A stretch of DNA of 64,000 bases, from NCBI GenBank assembly GCA_950295325.1, contig OX485806.1:53625169-53689168 (forward strand), written 5' to 3'. The position numbers and the translations under genes are program-made. The notes under the pieces were generated by a model. The model was not told the DNA's origin. It saw only the letters and a list, made by a program, of their open reading frames with translations, and did not search any database. This document shows, one piece after another, positions 1 to 11,525 of the stretch; positions within the stretch are counted from its first letter, which is position 1; every line of letters starts with the position of its first letter. The stretch is from Polytrichum commune. Lineage: Eukaryota > Streptophyta > Polytrichopsida > Polytrichales > Polytrichaceae.

Positions 1-1713
1 AAGCGCATCTCTACGACCGGATGATGGAGTCCGGAGAACCCGCTTCCGCCAGGCAGACCCTCCCCATCCTCGTGAAATATTCACGGACGATGAAGGATCT
101 CCTGGAGGAAATCCAGAAAGTGGTTCCGCCGAGCGGAACGCCCCGGCGGGTACTCTATCCGGGTCCGCCTGGGTCACCAACCGGAACCCTCTACGAGGTA
201 GTTGGTGAAGTGGCCCTGGTTTAGAATCCGCCGACGTCTGCAGGACCCAGCCAGCAGGGAGGCGGCTCTCGGCCTGGTAGTTCCGGAGGGGCTCCGGACA
301 AGGTCCGCTCTCCACAAGTGAAGAGGAAGAGCATCGGGTCCGGCCGATCCGAACGAGGCCAATCCCCTGTTCCGCGGACCTCGGATCGGTCCCGGACTCT
401 GGATAGGGCTAGGACGCCAATTCGGCACCAAACTTCGGATAGGGAGGCAACTCCGAGCAGGGGGAAGACCCCTATGACTCAAGCCTCCCCGTTTTCTCCT
501 CCGGACTGCCAAATGGTTAGTCCATTCCGTCCGCCACCGTCAAGAGCGGCCTCCAACAGGGATCCGCGGACAACTTCGATCTCGGGAGGACAGAATCCGG
601 AACAGCGTACCGGAAGCGACCCTTCTCCGGTCCGGAGCATTCGGAAGGGGAGTACCGTCTCCGGAACCCCCAGGGACTAAGAGAACCGCGGACTCAGAGG
701 ATGAGATTGCCCCTTCTCCGAACATGAGGAGGATGCTCACACAGCTGCAGAAGGCGTCTCCGGGAGGCGGCTCATCCGCCGTCAGCGGACTAGAGGGCCA
801 TTTGAAGGAGGGATCGGCTTCAAAGAAGCCCCACTCTTCTTAAGCTTAGAATGGAAGATTAGTTAGGTAGAATAGAGGTAGGAGGGAAGGACTTAGGAGT
901 TTTTGAAGAGGAGGCATGGGATTCTCCCTTGAGTTTGTCAGCGGAAAACCCAGATCTTGATCCGGGAAATCCGGGTAAACGGATACAATTAGGGTTTTCC
1001 TTAGGGGCGGCCGCCTGGGCCGTCACCCTCAGGTTAGGGATTTTAGGGCCTCTACTTAAGGCTAAATAAGAAGTTGGGGAAGGGTTCCTTCTCCATTGTT
1101 GTATTTCGATTGCTCCTACCCTAATAAATGACTTGGTTTCTCACAGGTCCGGAAGAGATCCGAAATTGCGCCAATCTGATCCTCCAAAGAGGTCTCATCG
1201 CCGGAGTACGGGACAATCCGGAAAGTGGTACGGGTCACCCACTTAACCCGTCGAGTCAGATCTCTGGTTGGAACCCGGACTCCTCTAGTCCCTGTGGTCT
1301 TAAGAAATAATCCAGATCTCTCTGCCTGACCTGCTAGGACGGATCTGATCAATCCGGCTTGATTGTGAGGGAGTTTCCGGATTCTAAACTTATAAAGGAC
1401 GTCTTCGCCGGAAGGAACCACCTATTCTAGAGGGTAGACGTAGGATGGTAAGTTAGCGTTATAATTAGGACCTAGGGATACAATCCGGAAAGGCACCCTC
1501 CGGAAGAAGGCAAAGAGTGTCCCAAAGACCAAAAGTCCGGAAATTAGGGTTTCCGGAAATTTGGCTAAGGAAGAGGAGATAAGCTGGAACGGAGGGTTCT
1601 AAACCTCCTACACTTCACAGAATCCCTGGACGATACTAGGGTCATCCGGACAAAACCGGATTAGGCACTTAAAAACGCCAATCCGGATATGTTGGTGTTC
1701 GCGTGTTCCCACA
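1..1713 (+). mobile_element. TCCGGA-rich element, copy A (5' part outside window)
   Basis: This is the right-hand part of the same 4.1-kb element seen complete as copies B (33334-37447, inverted) and C (39735-44840). It holds the C-terminal coding half of the gag-like protein (3-842) and then a noncoding tail. The tail has an AATAAA-like site near 1120 and dense TCCGGA motifs from about 1140 to 1690. The right terminus reads TTCCCACA, ending at 1713. The next five bases, GCGAA, are the presumed target duplication, because the interrupted gypsy sequence resumes there (compare the intact stretch near 7720 in copy N1). The left end lies outside the window. Confidence 0.8.
3..842 (+). pseudogene. 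gag-like protein of TCCGGA element, C-terminal part, broken
   Basis: The reading frame matches about residues 400-690 of the intact protein at 40402-42474: the end of the coiled-coil part, then a basic region rich in Ser, Pro and Arg. Two lesions are visible. A TAG at 222-224 stands where copies B and C have CAG (Gln). A one-base frameshift near 660-675 moves the reading frame, which then stays open to TAA at 840-842. No independent function is expected. The N-terminal half is outside the window. Confidence 0.8.
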
Positions 1714-1719
1714 GCGAAG

Positions 1720-2500
1720 GACTTTACCATTGGCGGATGTTGATCCAAGATGGATGACCATTGCTTATGGGAGCATTAAGCTCCATGGTTGTCGAACCTT
1801 GTCCGGCTTGTACAAAAAATGGTTATCCCAAGAGTGGGATGAGCCTTGCAACAAAGCCTTTGGGAAGCTTAAGACCAAGTTCTATTCGCCGCCCGTGCTC
1901 AAATTCATGGAGTTTGACAAACCTTTGAGGTGCATACGGGGGCGAGTGACTTTACCATTGGCGGATGTTGAGGCAAAATAGATGGCCATTGCATATAAGA
2001 GCATGAAACTCGAGGGTTGTCCAACCTTGTCCAACTTGTACAAGAAATGGCTATCACAAGAGTGGGATGAGCCTTGCCACCAAGTCTTTGAGGAGCTTAA
2101 GACCAAGTTCTCTTTGCCGTCCGTGCTCAAGTTCACGGAATTTGACAAACCTTTTGAGGTGCATACGGGGGTGAGTGACTTTACCATTGGTGGATGTTGA
2201 TGTAAGATGGATGGCCATTGTATATGGGAGCATGAAGCTCGATGGTTGTCCGACCTTGTGTGACTTGTGAAAGAAATGGTTATCCCAAGAGTGGGATGAG
2301 CCTTGTCACCAAGTCTTTGGGGAGCTTAAGACCAAGTTCTATTCGCCGCCCGTGCTCAAGTTCGCGGAGCTTGACAAACCTTTTGAGGTGCATACAAGGG
2401 TGAGTGACTTTGCCAATGGTGGATTATGTATAAGATGGATGGCCATTGCATATGGGAACATGAAGCCCAATGGTTGTCAAAGAGGACAACCAACTTATGA
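1720..2500 (+). repeat. tandem repeat of RNase H segment in N0 (about 230 bp, 3 units)
   Basis: A segment coding for the start of RNase H is repeated about three times head to tail. It runs from the region equivalent to G1 DLLKK through the VHTDASD motif to KLDGC. The phrase TTTGAGGTGCATAC, or a close variant, recurs near 1928, 2157 and 2387, a spacing of about 230 bp. Units end at GATGGTTGTC and restart at CCTTGTCC-ACTTGT. G1 carries the segment once. The repeats read HTG or similar where G1 reads HTD. Confidence 0.75.
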
Positions 2501-3145
2501 CAAAGAACTTCTTTGCCGTAGTGCATTGCTTGAAGATGTGGCGACACTATTTGGGGTCGCACAAAGCAAAGGTCTACATGGACAATGTGTCCTAAAAGTA
2601 TTTTGACATACAAGCGCAAGTGAGCGCCAAGTCATTGCGGTGGCATGATAGTTTGGCGCTTATGAAGGTGGATTTGGTCCACAAACCGGACCGTGGAAAT
2701 GTGGTGCCGGATGCGCTAAGTAGACGGGAAAAGTTCCAAGCAATGAGAACCATCCAAACCTTGTGGCTAATGTGTGCCGGCGAAGGAAACTTGTGATGCA
2801 AGATACGGGAGGGGTAAATTAACTACCCCGAGGTACAAAAACATTTAGGTGAGCTTCGCAAGAGCAAGTTGCTCAAAGAGGTGAAGTTGGTGGACGGATT
2901 GTTCAAATGTAAGCAAAGTCGGGTGTATGTGCCACAAGGCAAGTTGAGGCTATCGGTTCGGAAGGAAGAATGTGGTAGTCCTATTGCCGGCCATAGAGGA
3001 GAAAGAAAAAACCGCCATTGAATGGTGTCAAAGAGGTACCATTGGCGGTGCATAAAAGAGGATATAGCCCACTTTGTGAAGGCTTGGATGAAGTGCGAAG
3101 TGAACCAAACCTCTTACCAAAAGCAAGGTGGTTTCTTGCAACTGT

Positions 3146-3885
3146 TGTCGCGCACCTCTCCATGAGGAGTGGCCGAAACACCATGGGCACAAGGGGGACC
3201 CCGGAGTGACACCCGGGACTTGTGGCGCCGTTGGTGAGAGGGCCCAAGTGATCCTAGTGTGGGTGAGGGCCCCGGGCGTTGGGAATGCCTCCCACCCACG
3301 CAGACTAGGAGGCACAAGGGTAAGGCCATGAGTTATGCGTAGCTCATGGCGTGGTGATTCTAGAAAGCTCAAGAACACCTCAATCGGAGGTGTGAGCTAG
3401 GAGTTATGGCCATTTGAGTGGGGTGCTGTCCCGGGACAGCGCCCTGGTACAGCAGTGCCTGGGAGTGATTCCCGGGACTGCAAAGGTTCAAACAGGCATA
3501 ACTTCCTCAATACTTATATGGGTGAGGTGGTGTGGCCTCACCCACCCGAGGCCGAACGGCACGGCCTCTATGGGCATTGGCCCAATGTGAGGCCATAGTT
3601 GCCTAGTATGGTTCGGGTTGTTGTAGTGTTGCTCCGGCAACGCGATGATCAACATGGGATTGGACTTCCATGGATGGAAGTCCACATCTAGGAATGGGTT
3701 ACCGATTAAGGGGCGAGTCCCGAAAGTAAAGTAGGAGGGTTGGTTCCCCTCCTATGAACTAATGGTCCGGGGTTAGAGGAGCTAACCATTAGCATGGCGG
3801 TATGCGAAGGGTTAGCGACTCGTAACCTTTGCTAGAATTGAAAATTGGCAAGATGGTCAAGGGGGGGCTAGCAAGGGTTGCGACA
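3146..3885 (+). mobile_element. solo LTR La (740 bp, internally deleted)
   Basis: It starts TGTCGCGCACC and ends GGGTTGCGACA. It is flanked by the 5-bp target duplication ACTGT (3141-3145 and 3886-3890). It interrupts the integrase remnant of N0. Compared with the approximately 972-bp LTRs elsewhere it lacks about 230 bp, joined at a short CTT repeat (AATACTT to ATATGGG, near 3514). Confidence 0.9.
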
Positions 3886-4566
3886 ACTGTTGCCTATCCC
3901 GCCCGGGCCATGGCATTGTATGTGCATGGACTTTATCACAAGTTTGCCGGAGTCACATGGGTATGATGCCATCTTGTTGATGGTAGAGCGGTTTACCAAG
4001 TTGGCACACATGGTGCCGATTGTAGGAACCGCCACCGCGTTGGAGACCGCATAGCCTTTTCTCAAAGGATGGTTGAGGCACCACGGGTTGCCAAGAGTGA
4101 TTGTGTGGATCCAAAATTCACAAATGCATTTTCAATGCATTTCTCTAAGGAGGTCGGAATGAAACTAAGGTTTAGCACGACCTTGCATGCCATTCCCAAA
4201 TGGATGGGAAAGCAGAGCGTTTGAATGGAGTCTTGAAGCTATACTTGAGGAACTTGGTGGGGGCGGACCAAGGAGATTGGGCGGACTATGTGGGTCGAGC
4301 GGAGTGTAATTGCAATGTAGCCATGCACTTGGCTACCAAGGGGTGGTCTTTCGTGGTGGCTTATGGACAGGATGCGCTCCAACATATTAACCTAGCTCTC
4401 GAGGGGGCACATTCAACAGTAGAGTTCGACCAAGATGGTGAGGACTTGGCCAAGGATGGTAAACAAGTCTTGGAGATGACCAAGTTGTTGGTGGAGAAAG
4501 CCCGAAGGTGCTACGGAGTGCAAATCAATGCCGTAAGACGTGAAGTGGAGAATGAGGTGGGCCAAC

Positions 4567-4895
4567 CTGAAGAATGTCAAGGCAATCCAAGAAGACAATT
4601 GGCCCTTGATTAAAAAAGGCTTAGGTTATTGGTTGGCCTAGCCAACTACTAGCACCACTTCATTCTAGATTTGTTTTAAGGTTGCTAGGACCTTAATCAA
4701 CTTATTGAGGAAATGGCTATCCCAAGAGTGGGATGAGCCTTGTCACCAAGCCTTTGGGAAGCTCAAGAGCAAGTTCTCTTCGCCGCCCGTGCTCAAGTTT
4801 GTGGAGTTTGACAAACCTTTTGAGGTGCATACGGGGGCCAGTAACTTTGCCAATGGCGGATTGTTGATATAAGATGGATGGCCATTGTATATGGG
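4567..4895 (+). pseudogene. gypsy RNase H fragment joined to integrase end
   Basis: Directly after the integrase sequence aligned with G1 EVEYEVGQ, the DNA jumps back to sequence from the RT/RNase H connection (aligned with G1 VKAIQE and [12 protein letters not shown]). It runs through one RNase H segment to GTATATGGG at 4895, where LTR N1 begins. This order is not that of an intact element, so the junction at about 4566 is a rearrangement or the edge of a separate copy. Confidence 0.6.
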
Positions 4896-5866
4896 TGTCG
4901 CGCACCTCTCCATGAGGAGTGCCCGAAACACCATGGGCACAAGGGGGACCCCGGAGTGACACCCGGGACTTGTGGCGCCGTTGGTGAGAGGGCCCAAGTG
5001 ATCCTAGTGTGGGTGAGGGCCCCGGGCGTTGGGAACGCCTTCCACCCACAAAGACTAGGAGGCATGAGGGTGAGGCCATGAGCTATGCGTAGCTCATGGC
5101 GTGGTGATTCTAGAAAGCTCAAGAACACCTCAATCGGAGGTGTGAGCTAGGAGTTATGGCCATTTGAGTGGGGTGCTGTCCCGGGACAGCGCCCTGGTAC
5201 AGCAGTGCCTGGGAGTGATTCCCGGGACTGCAAAGGTTCAAACAGGCATAACTTCCTCAATACTTGCCCGAATGGGGCAAGTAAGGAGTCCATCGGCATC
5301 TACGTGAAGCGTAGATGAAGATGAAGTGGTTGGTTGTTATGATCAGACATCATACAAGGAAGTTATGATGGTCTGAAGCTGCTGGGGGGTTCTAGGCCCA
5401 GCAGCTAAAGGAAAATGTCCACTTGGCCCCAACTCTTGGTAGAGAGACAAGAGGTTGGTTGACGGTGGGGTAGGGGCCCCGCGTGAAGTCCTAGAGGCTT
5501 ATATGGGTAAGGTGGTGTGGCCTCACCCACCCGAGGCCGAACGGCACGGCCTCCATGGGCATTGGCCCAATGTGAGGCCATAGTTGCCTAGTATGGTTCG
5601 GGATGTTGTAGTGTTGCTCCGGCAACGCGATGATCAACATGGGATTGGACTTCCATGGATGGAAGTCCACATCTAGGAATGGGTTACCGATTAAGGGGTG
5701 AGTCCCGAAAGCAAAGTAGGAGGGTTGGTTCCCTCCTATGAACTATTGGTCCGGGGTAAGAGGAGCTATCCATTAGCATGGCGGAATGCGAAGGGTTAGC
5801 GCTCGTAACCTTTGCTAGAAACGAAAATTGGCAAGATTATTAAGGGACCTAGCAAGGGTTGCGACA
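4896..5866 (+). mobile_element. 5' LTR of gypsy copy N1 (971 bp)
   Basis: The boundaries are TGTCGCGCACC and GGGTTGCGACA. The LTR is followed at once by CT and the primer-binding site TGGTATCAGAGC. It contains the conserved GGCTTATATGGG box (near 5498), a plausible TATA region, and the palindrome GCTGTCCCGGGACAGC shared by all LTRs in the window. No matching 3' LTR was found downstream, so N1 is truncated. Confidence 0.85.
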
Positions 5867-5868
5867 CT

Positions 5869-5880
5869 TGGTATCAGAGC
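5869..5880 (+). promoter_or_regulatory. N1 primer-binding site, initiator Met-tRNA
   Basis: TGGTATCAGAGC lies two bases after the 5' LTR end. It is complementary to the 3' end of plant initiator Met-tRNA, the common primer of plant Ty3/gypsy elements. The same sequence, at the same spacing, occurs in N2, N3 and G1. Confidence 0.85.
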
Positions 5881-7589
5881 AGGGTTCCAAGTTTTGAGCT
5901 CGCACTTTGAGGGAAACATGGCTATCAAAATACGGGTTATGATGGTGAGCCCGGGGTTTCCAAAAGGTTGTGAGGCTCAAATTGGAACAAGGATCATGTG
6001 CAAGTGGAATTTGACCATACCATTGGTTCTAATGACAATGGTGGGCATGAGGGTGGATTTGGTAAGGAAAATGGAGGAGTGCTTTGAAAAGGGCTCCCCC
6101 AAACCTCAAAAAACATTTGGGGCCTAGAATACTGAAAGCACCCAAAACCTTGGAGGGCATTAATGTTGGATTGAAATTCCAATTCGAAATGCTTGGAAGG
6201 TATTGATGTTGGAATGAATTTGGTGCTAACGAGGCACCCGGAGCCTCTTAAGGCCTATGTGTGCTATTCAAACGTACAAATGAAGGATACACCTAAAACG
6301 GACGAGCTTTCTAAGAAATGCATCCTTTAGGTGGGGTTTTAAAAGCGGGTGGTGGATGCCTTGTTTAAGTCCCCAAGGCTTCTTGAGGACATGGTGGGGA
6401 CCATCAAGTTTGCAAGAGCATTGAAGCCGATGGTCCCAAAGAGAAGTTTGGCGGCGCATCACCACAAGTGGCTTTAGCCAAAGTAGGTCCCAAAGAAATG
6501 AGTGCAAATTGTTTGGTCCATTTTACTTAGGCGAAACATGTTGGTGCCGCGGACGGAATGTTGAAAGGTGGCTTTATGCTTCCAAAGCAATTCATGTTTG
6601 TGCCGCGGACGGAGTGTGGGAAGGTGGCTTTGTGCTACCAAGGCAAAACATGTTTGTTTTGCGGACAAACTATTAGAAATTTGTGGCACCAAACCAATTT
6701 GTCCCGTGGACGAAATGTTTAAAGTTGGCTTTGCGGACCAAGCCAAGCCAAGTTGCGGAGGACCAAATGTAAGACGATGGCATTGTAGCCAAGGCTAGTA
6801 GCCTTAAGCCAAGGCCAAATCTTTTGTACCTTGAGGCTCAATGAATGGGAGAAATGTCTTCATGTGTTGACAAAGAGGCTACCACTCCTTCTTGAGCCCA
6901 AAACTCACAAGGGAGTTGGGGCTTGCCGATTGATAGAGAAAGCAAGCCCACCAAGGTGCGGTTTGGAAAAGGCGAACCGCATGAGACAAAGGAGGCCGCG
7001 ATGCATGTAACCTTTCAATGTGGGACATTGGATTTTTGTCAAAATTTCACACCATGTGAAATAGATGAAATGCATGTCATTGTGAAGGCCGCCTACGTTG
7101 AAACTCACATGATAGATGTGAGGTGCAAGCCGGTGAGCTTGCGGTGCATTATGATGTGTCATAATGGAAAAGAATTGAAGTTCAAATTGACAAGGACTCC
7201 TATGGTAGGAGGGCCCAAGTTGAATTTGGTCTTAATGGACCAAATGAAAAATAGAAAACATAATGGTCGTGGTTCAATTGGAGCAACTCCAACGAATGTA
7301 TGGGGAGGCTAGGAAAGATGGGCCTCCTCCAAACTACATTGGTGGGATATTGGTGAGATACAAGGATGTATTCACCAATGTGTTGCCAAAAAAATTACCG
7401 CCAAGAAGTGAAGGTATGTGGTGACAAAGGAAGTTGGTGGACGAACATGAAGAATGTCAAGGCAATCCAAAAAGAGAATTGGCCCTTGACTCAAGAAAAA
7501 GGCTTAGGTCATTTGTTGGCCTAGCCAACTACTACCACCATTTCATTCATGGTTTTTCTAAGGTTGCTAGAACCTTAGTCAACATGTTG

Positions 7590-8265
7590 GAAAAAATGGT
7601 TATCCCCAAGAGTGGGATGAGCCTTGTCACCAAGCCTTTGGGGAGCTCAAGAGTAAGTTCTCTTCACAAGATGTGGTTAAGTTTCCGGGTTTTCATGAGC
7701 ATGTTGAGGTGCACATGAAGGCGAAGGACTTTAACATTTGCGGATGTTGATCCAAGATGGATGACCATTGCTTATGGGAGCATTAAGCTCCAAGGTTGTA
7801 GAAGCTTGTCGAACTTGTGCAAGAAATGGCTATCCCAAGAGTGGGATGAGCCTTGCCACCAAGTCTTTGAGAAGCTTAAGACCAAGCTCCTCTTTACCAC
7901 CCATGTTCAAGTTCGCGGAGCTTGAAAAACCTTTTGAGGTGCATACGGGGGGCGAGTGACTTTATCATTGGCGGATGTTGATGTAAAAAAAAAAAAAAAT
8001 GGCCATTGCATATGGGAGCATGAAGCTCGATGGTTGTCCGACTTGTGAAAGAAATTGCTATCCCAAAAGTGGGACTAGCCTTGTCACCAAGTCTTTGGGG
8101 AGCTTAAGAGCAAGTTCTCTTCGCCACCCGTGCTCAAGTTCATGGAGTTTGACAAACCTTTTGAGGTGCATACGGGGGCGAGTGACTTTGCCAATGATGG
8201 ATTGTTAATGTAAGATGGATGGCCTTTGCATATGAGGGTTTGACGCTCGATGGTTGTCAAAGAAG
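7590..8265 (+). repeat. tandem RNase H segments in N1 (about 230 bp, 3 units)
   Basis: This is the same amplified segment as in N0, N2 and N3, with copies of the GAGGTGCAT box near 7703, 7937 and 8163. The first unit reads ATGAAGGCGAAG at the catalytic box and the others ATACGGGGGCGAG. The aspartate codon of G1 (GAT at 52199-52201) is therefore absent. A 14-A run interrupts the third unit near 7985. Confidence 0.7.
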
Positions 8266-8645
8266 ACAACCAACTCATGACAAAGAATTTCTTTGCCGTA
8301 GTGCATTGCTTGAAGATGTGGCGACATTATTTGGGGTCGCACAAAGCAAAGGTCTACATGGACAATGTGTCCTAAAAGTATTTTGACATACAAGCGCAAG
8401 TGAGCGCCAAGTCATTGCGGTGGCATGATAGTTTGGCGCTTATGAAGGTGGATTTGGTCCACAAACCGGACCGTGGAAATGTGGTGCCGGATGCGCTAAG
8501 TAGACGGGAAAAGTTCCAAGCAATGAGAACCATCCAAACCTTGTGGCTAATGTGTGCCGGCGAAGGAAACTTGTGATGCAAGATACGGGAGGGGTAAATT
8601 AACTACCCCGAGGCACGAAAACTTTTAGGTGAGTTTCGCAAGGAT

Positions 8646-11340
8646 AGGTTCAACTACTTTGTTTGTTGGCTGACATTTCACCCTCGCCGAACCAAGAGTG
8701 TCTTCGTGTAGGTGTGAAGGACCAGAGTTTAATCACATTTCTAACTTTTGGTTTCTCTTTTCTCAGTTGGAGAAGGGAGTTGAGGATGAGATAGCGTCAT
8801 TTGAAAATGAATGCTCCATTGACATCGACTGGACTTCTACGGAAGATCTTATGCAACCTGCTTATTTTGTGGAGCATTGGAGGCTCATTTTGTGGGACAA
8901 GGCTTTCCGAGTATATTTTGATGACAAGGGCGACTTGAAGTTCACCAAAGGGCTCAATCTCATGGAGTTCGAGGAAGGACCTATTGCTATCAAGCGCGTT
9001 GCTTACCAGTAATCATCATCGTTTTTATTTTCTCCCTCTTATCTTCGTTTCTTTTCACTTTTTCCACTCCATTTTTTTTCCTCATTTTATTTGCTTTGTA
9101 GGTACATTCACCGAGAGCTTGTCGTGAAGAATGTTCTTTCTTTCTTCGTCATTGCCATTATTCCTTTAAGATTGGATCGATGACAATTCAAATCTTTGTG
9201 TGTACATGCCTATGCAACTTGTAAAATTTCCACGCGTGCATTTGGTGGCAGGTGGTTGGTACTTGGATTGTTCTCGTGGGTTTGTTCCCGACGTAGAGGA
9301 ACCCCTCTACAACATCCTCACTTCCTCTACCCCTGAGGTTATTGAATTGGAGGAAGAGCCGGATGAAGAAGAGAATTCACCCCCTCCCACGAATGACAAA
9401 GAGGTTGTGCCTGTGAAGGCCAAGGGCAAAGGCAAGAAGGTGGCCTCTAGTCAAGTGTCCACCCGTTCTTTCTCCAAGGCTTCCGTTCAGAGCACTCCAG
9501 TTCCAGCTACCACGGTTGTCGGAAGTCCAACAGTAACTCCTTCTCCTGTTCATGTTCATGATCCTTCCCATAGCGTTGTTACCATTTCCTCTGTGCCGCA
9601 CAAGAGGAAGGTTGTCGCTCCGGACACATCCGCAACCTCTTCCAAGAAGTCTTCTTCTCTCTCTTTGATTGAGAATGTCGACATGGAGGAGCTTATAAAG
9701 AATCTTATGTAGTCCAAGGTTCCCCCTCCACCTTACCGACGCATCCAAGAATTCTTTACTAAAGTTTGTACGACATTCTCTTGTTTCCCCATTCATTCCA
9801 TATGTTGCACCGGTTGTTTTTATCTTACATTTGCTTTGGATTTTTTCTTCACAGGTTGGAGTAGGTCGTACTCGTTCCAATACGAAGCCTAAGGTTCACA
9901 CAGGGCTTGATCTATTGTTTGCAGATGTGCCGGAGAACCTCCGTGTGCCAAGAATCTCGTCATCATTGTCGGATGTTCCTCATTGGAACAAACGTTCTTC
10001 CACTTACTTTGAGGTTCTCTTTGCCTTCGCAAACGCCAACCTAAATGACGACGGCGTGCTTGTGTTTGCACACACCGCTGATGCGGAAGTGTCTAGATCA
10101 ATTCACAACTCGGCACATACAGAGGATTTCTACGTTGCCGAGAGTGGTTTGGCATGAATGACCTCGATCTTCAATCGTCCACTAATCCTTCTTAGTTGGT
10201 AATTGCTTTCTAGCCTCATCTTTCTTATTTCTTGTCTTTTTTTCCATTACATTTTTTGGATTCCTAATTCTATCCTTTGCATTTCTTGCAGACTCGCAAG
10301 TTCTTCATCAAGGTGTTTGTCCGTAATGAATCTATTTTGAATGTCCGGACCTCGGACTTCGAAGACATGGGTTATAATTTCAAGAGAGATGGTTGGCTCA
10401 ACAGCTTCGCCGATGCGAAGAACCAGTGAATAAGGGAAGACGGGGTGCTTTGGAGGGGTGCTCGTGAAAAACGCCCCGAATTATTTTTTTCCATTTTTTT
10501 CTCCGCCATCACGGATAAGGACGACATTATCATGGATTGGCAATGTGGCGTTGGTTGGTTTTTCATCTCTTTATATTTTTCTCTTTGTTCTTTAATAGTT
10601 TTCTTTTCTTTGATACTTGCTCCATTTCCCATTCATTTCGTTATGCTCGGTTTCTCGCATCTCTTTCTTCTAGGAGGTTCCGTCATTGCATGCCCTTCCA
10701 TTCAACGACATATTGTAGTGCTTGAGTTGGACATCGACATCTTCAAGTCCATCCTACTCCCTATGCGTGAGCCTGAGCAAAAACACACTTTACAGCATGT
10801 TGTCGCTTAACGAGGCTCGGTTTGTGGTCCTCCTCCTCGGAAGATGGCGAAGCACAATTTTAATTTGCTGTGTACGTAAGTTTCCTCTTGGCTTCTCACT
10901 TGTTTTTTTGCATTTCTGTCTTCTCATAATGGAATTTTTGGCTTGTGCTCATGTTTGTTGTTTCCTCTTCCTATATGTGCAGAGTTCAAAATGAGAGCCC
11001 GATTCGTGTCCTTCATGCATACATGTTTGCAACCCCTTCGACGACATTCGATCTCCCTTCCTATGTCGCAGACCTTGCCCACCTTTTGGCAGAGGCACTG
11101 TCCCCACCTCCTAGTCGCACACGTCCTTTCAACAAACTAGTATTGGGTTTTCTAGACATAGAGGCAAAGCAGGGTGAGGAAAGAAATATACATGATAGCC
11201 CAAATTGTTGACTACGCCTCGTGCGTTTGGAACCTCCATCTCATATGTATTCTTTATGTTCAACTTTTTCTTAAGTTCAATTGTTGATTTTCCATGTGCC
11301 TTTGCAAACCCTATTCAACTCCTTCAACTAGTTTGTTCAT
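8646..11340 (+). pseudogene. decayed multi-exon gene, function unrecognised (element T)
   Basis: Exon-like blocks with plausible GT/AG borders are 8766-9008, about 9101-9763, 9855-10198, 10292 to about 10545, about 10678-10875 and about 10981-11213. The second block encodes an acidic then Lys/Ser/Pro-rich linker. The third encodes a hydrophobic strand-like stretch containing DGVLVFAHTADAEVSRSI, which could belong to a Rossmann-type fold such as a methyltransferase; I am not sure. Lesions are a frameshift near 9178, TAG at 9710-9712, a frameshift near 10145, TAG at 10193-10195 and TGA at 10427-10429 (apparently from TGG). Satellite-like sequence precedes it (8646-8700) and follows it (11340-11384), so it was probably carried by a transposon. 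Confidence 0.6.
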
Positions 11341-11525
11341 CGGATGAACTACTTTGTATGTGGACTGGAATTTCACCCTCGATATGTCGCAACCCTTGCT
11401 AGCCCCCTTTGATAATCTTGCCAATTTTCAATTCTAGCAAAGGTTACGAGCGCTAACCATTCGCATTCCGCCATGCTAATGGTTAGCTCCTCCTACCCCG
11501 GACCATATAGTTCATAGGAGGGAAC

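Larger units (their letters stand above)
1714..4566 (+). pseudogene. decayed Ty3/gypsy interior N0 (RNase H to integrase)
   Basis: This is a remnant of a chromovirus polyprotein related to G1 (49434-54074). In order it holds amplified RNase H segments (1720-2500), the RNase H C-terminal part to about 2750, the zinc-binding start of integrase (about 2820-3140), solo LTR La (3146-3885), and the integrase core (3891-4566). Two integrase landmarks remain readable: the region aligned with G1 LPES and the ALEGAHS stretch. Stops and indels break it throughout. At 2734 the RNase H/integrase linker has TTCCAAGCAATG, so Gln is intact where G1 carries TAA. The 5' half is lost to copy A and the window edge. 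Confidence 0.75.
5867..8645 (+). pseudogene. decayed non-autonomous gypsy interior N1
   Basis: Recognisable parts in order are a gag remnant (5918-6800), a protease-like region (6830-7310) aligned with G1 residues around [11 protein letters not shown] and DVRRKPV, and an RT/RNase H junction. The RT catalytic core is missing: sequence aligned with LPPTRE (near 7400) runs straight into sequence aligned with HVVTKDG (near 7415). Amplified RNase H segments (7590-8265) and the RNase H end (8270-8580) follow, and the copy stops at CGCAAGG near 8645. Stops and indels are frequent. Integrase and the 3' LTR are absent. Confidence 0.75.

Noticed and set aside
3128-3331. Recurring open frames of 60-110 codons (MALPLCLLV..., MFLSILESPRHELRI..., GDPGVTPGTCGAVGERAQVILVWV) at every LTR
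   Set aside because: They are the same LTR sequence read in several frames on both strands. The frames overlap, lack codon bias and only mark LTR copies.
10445-10810. 121-codon ORF with membrane-like hydrophobic stretches
   Set aside because: The hydrophobic part is a T-rich intron between exon blocks of element T, not a membrane protein.
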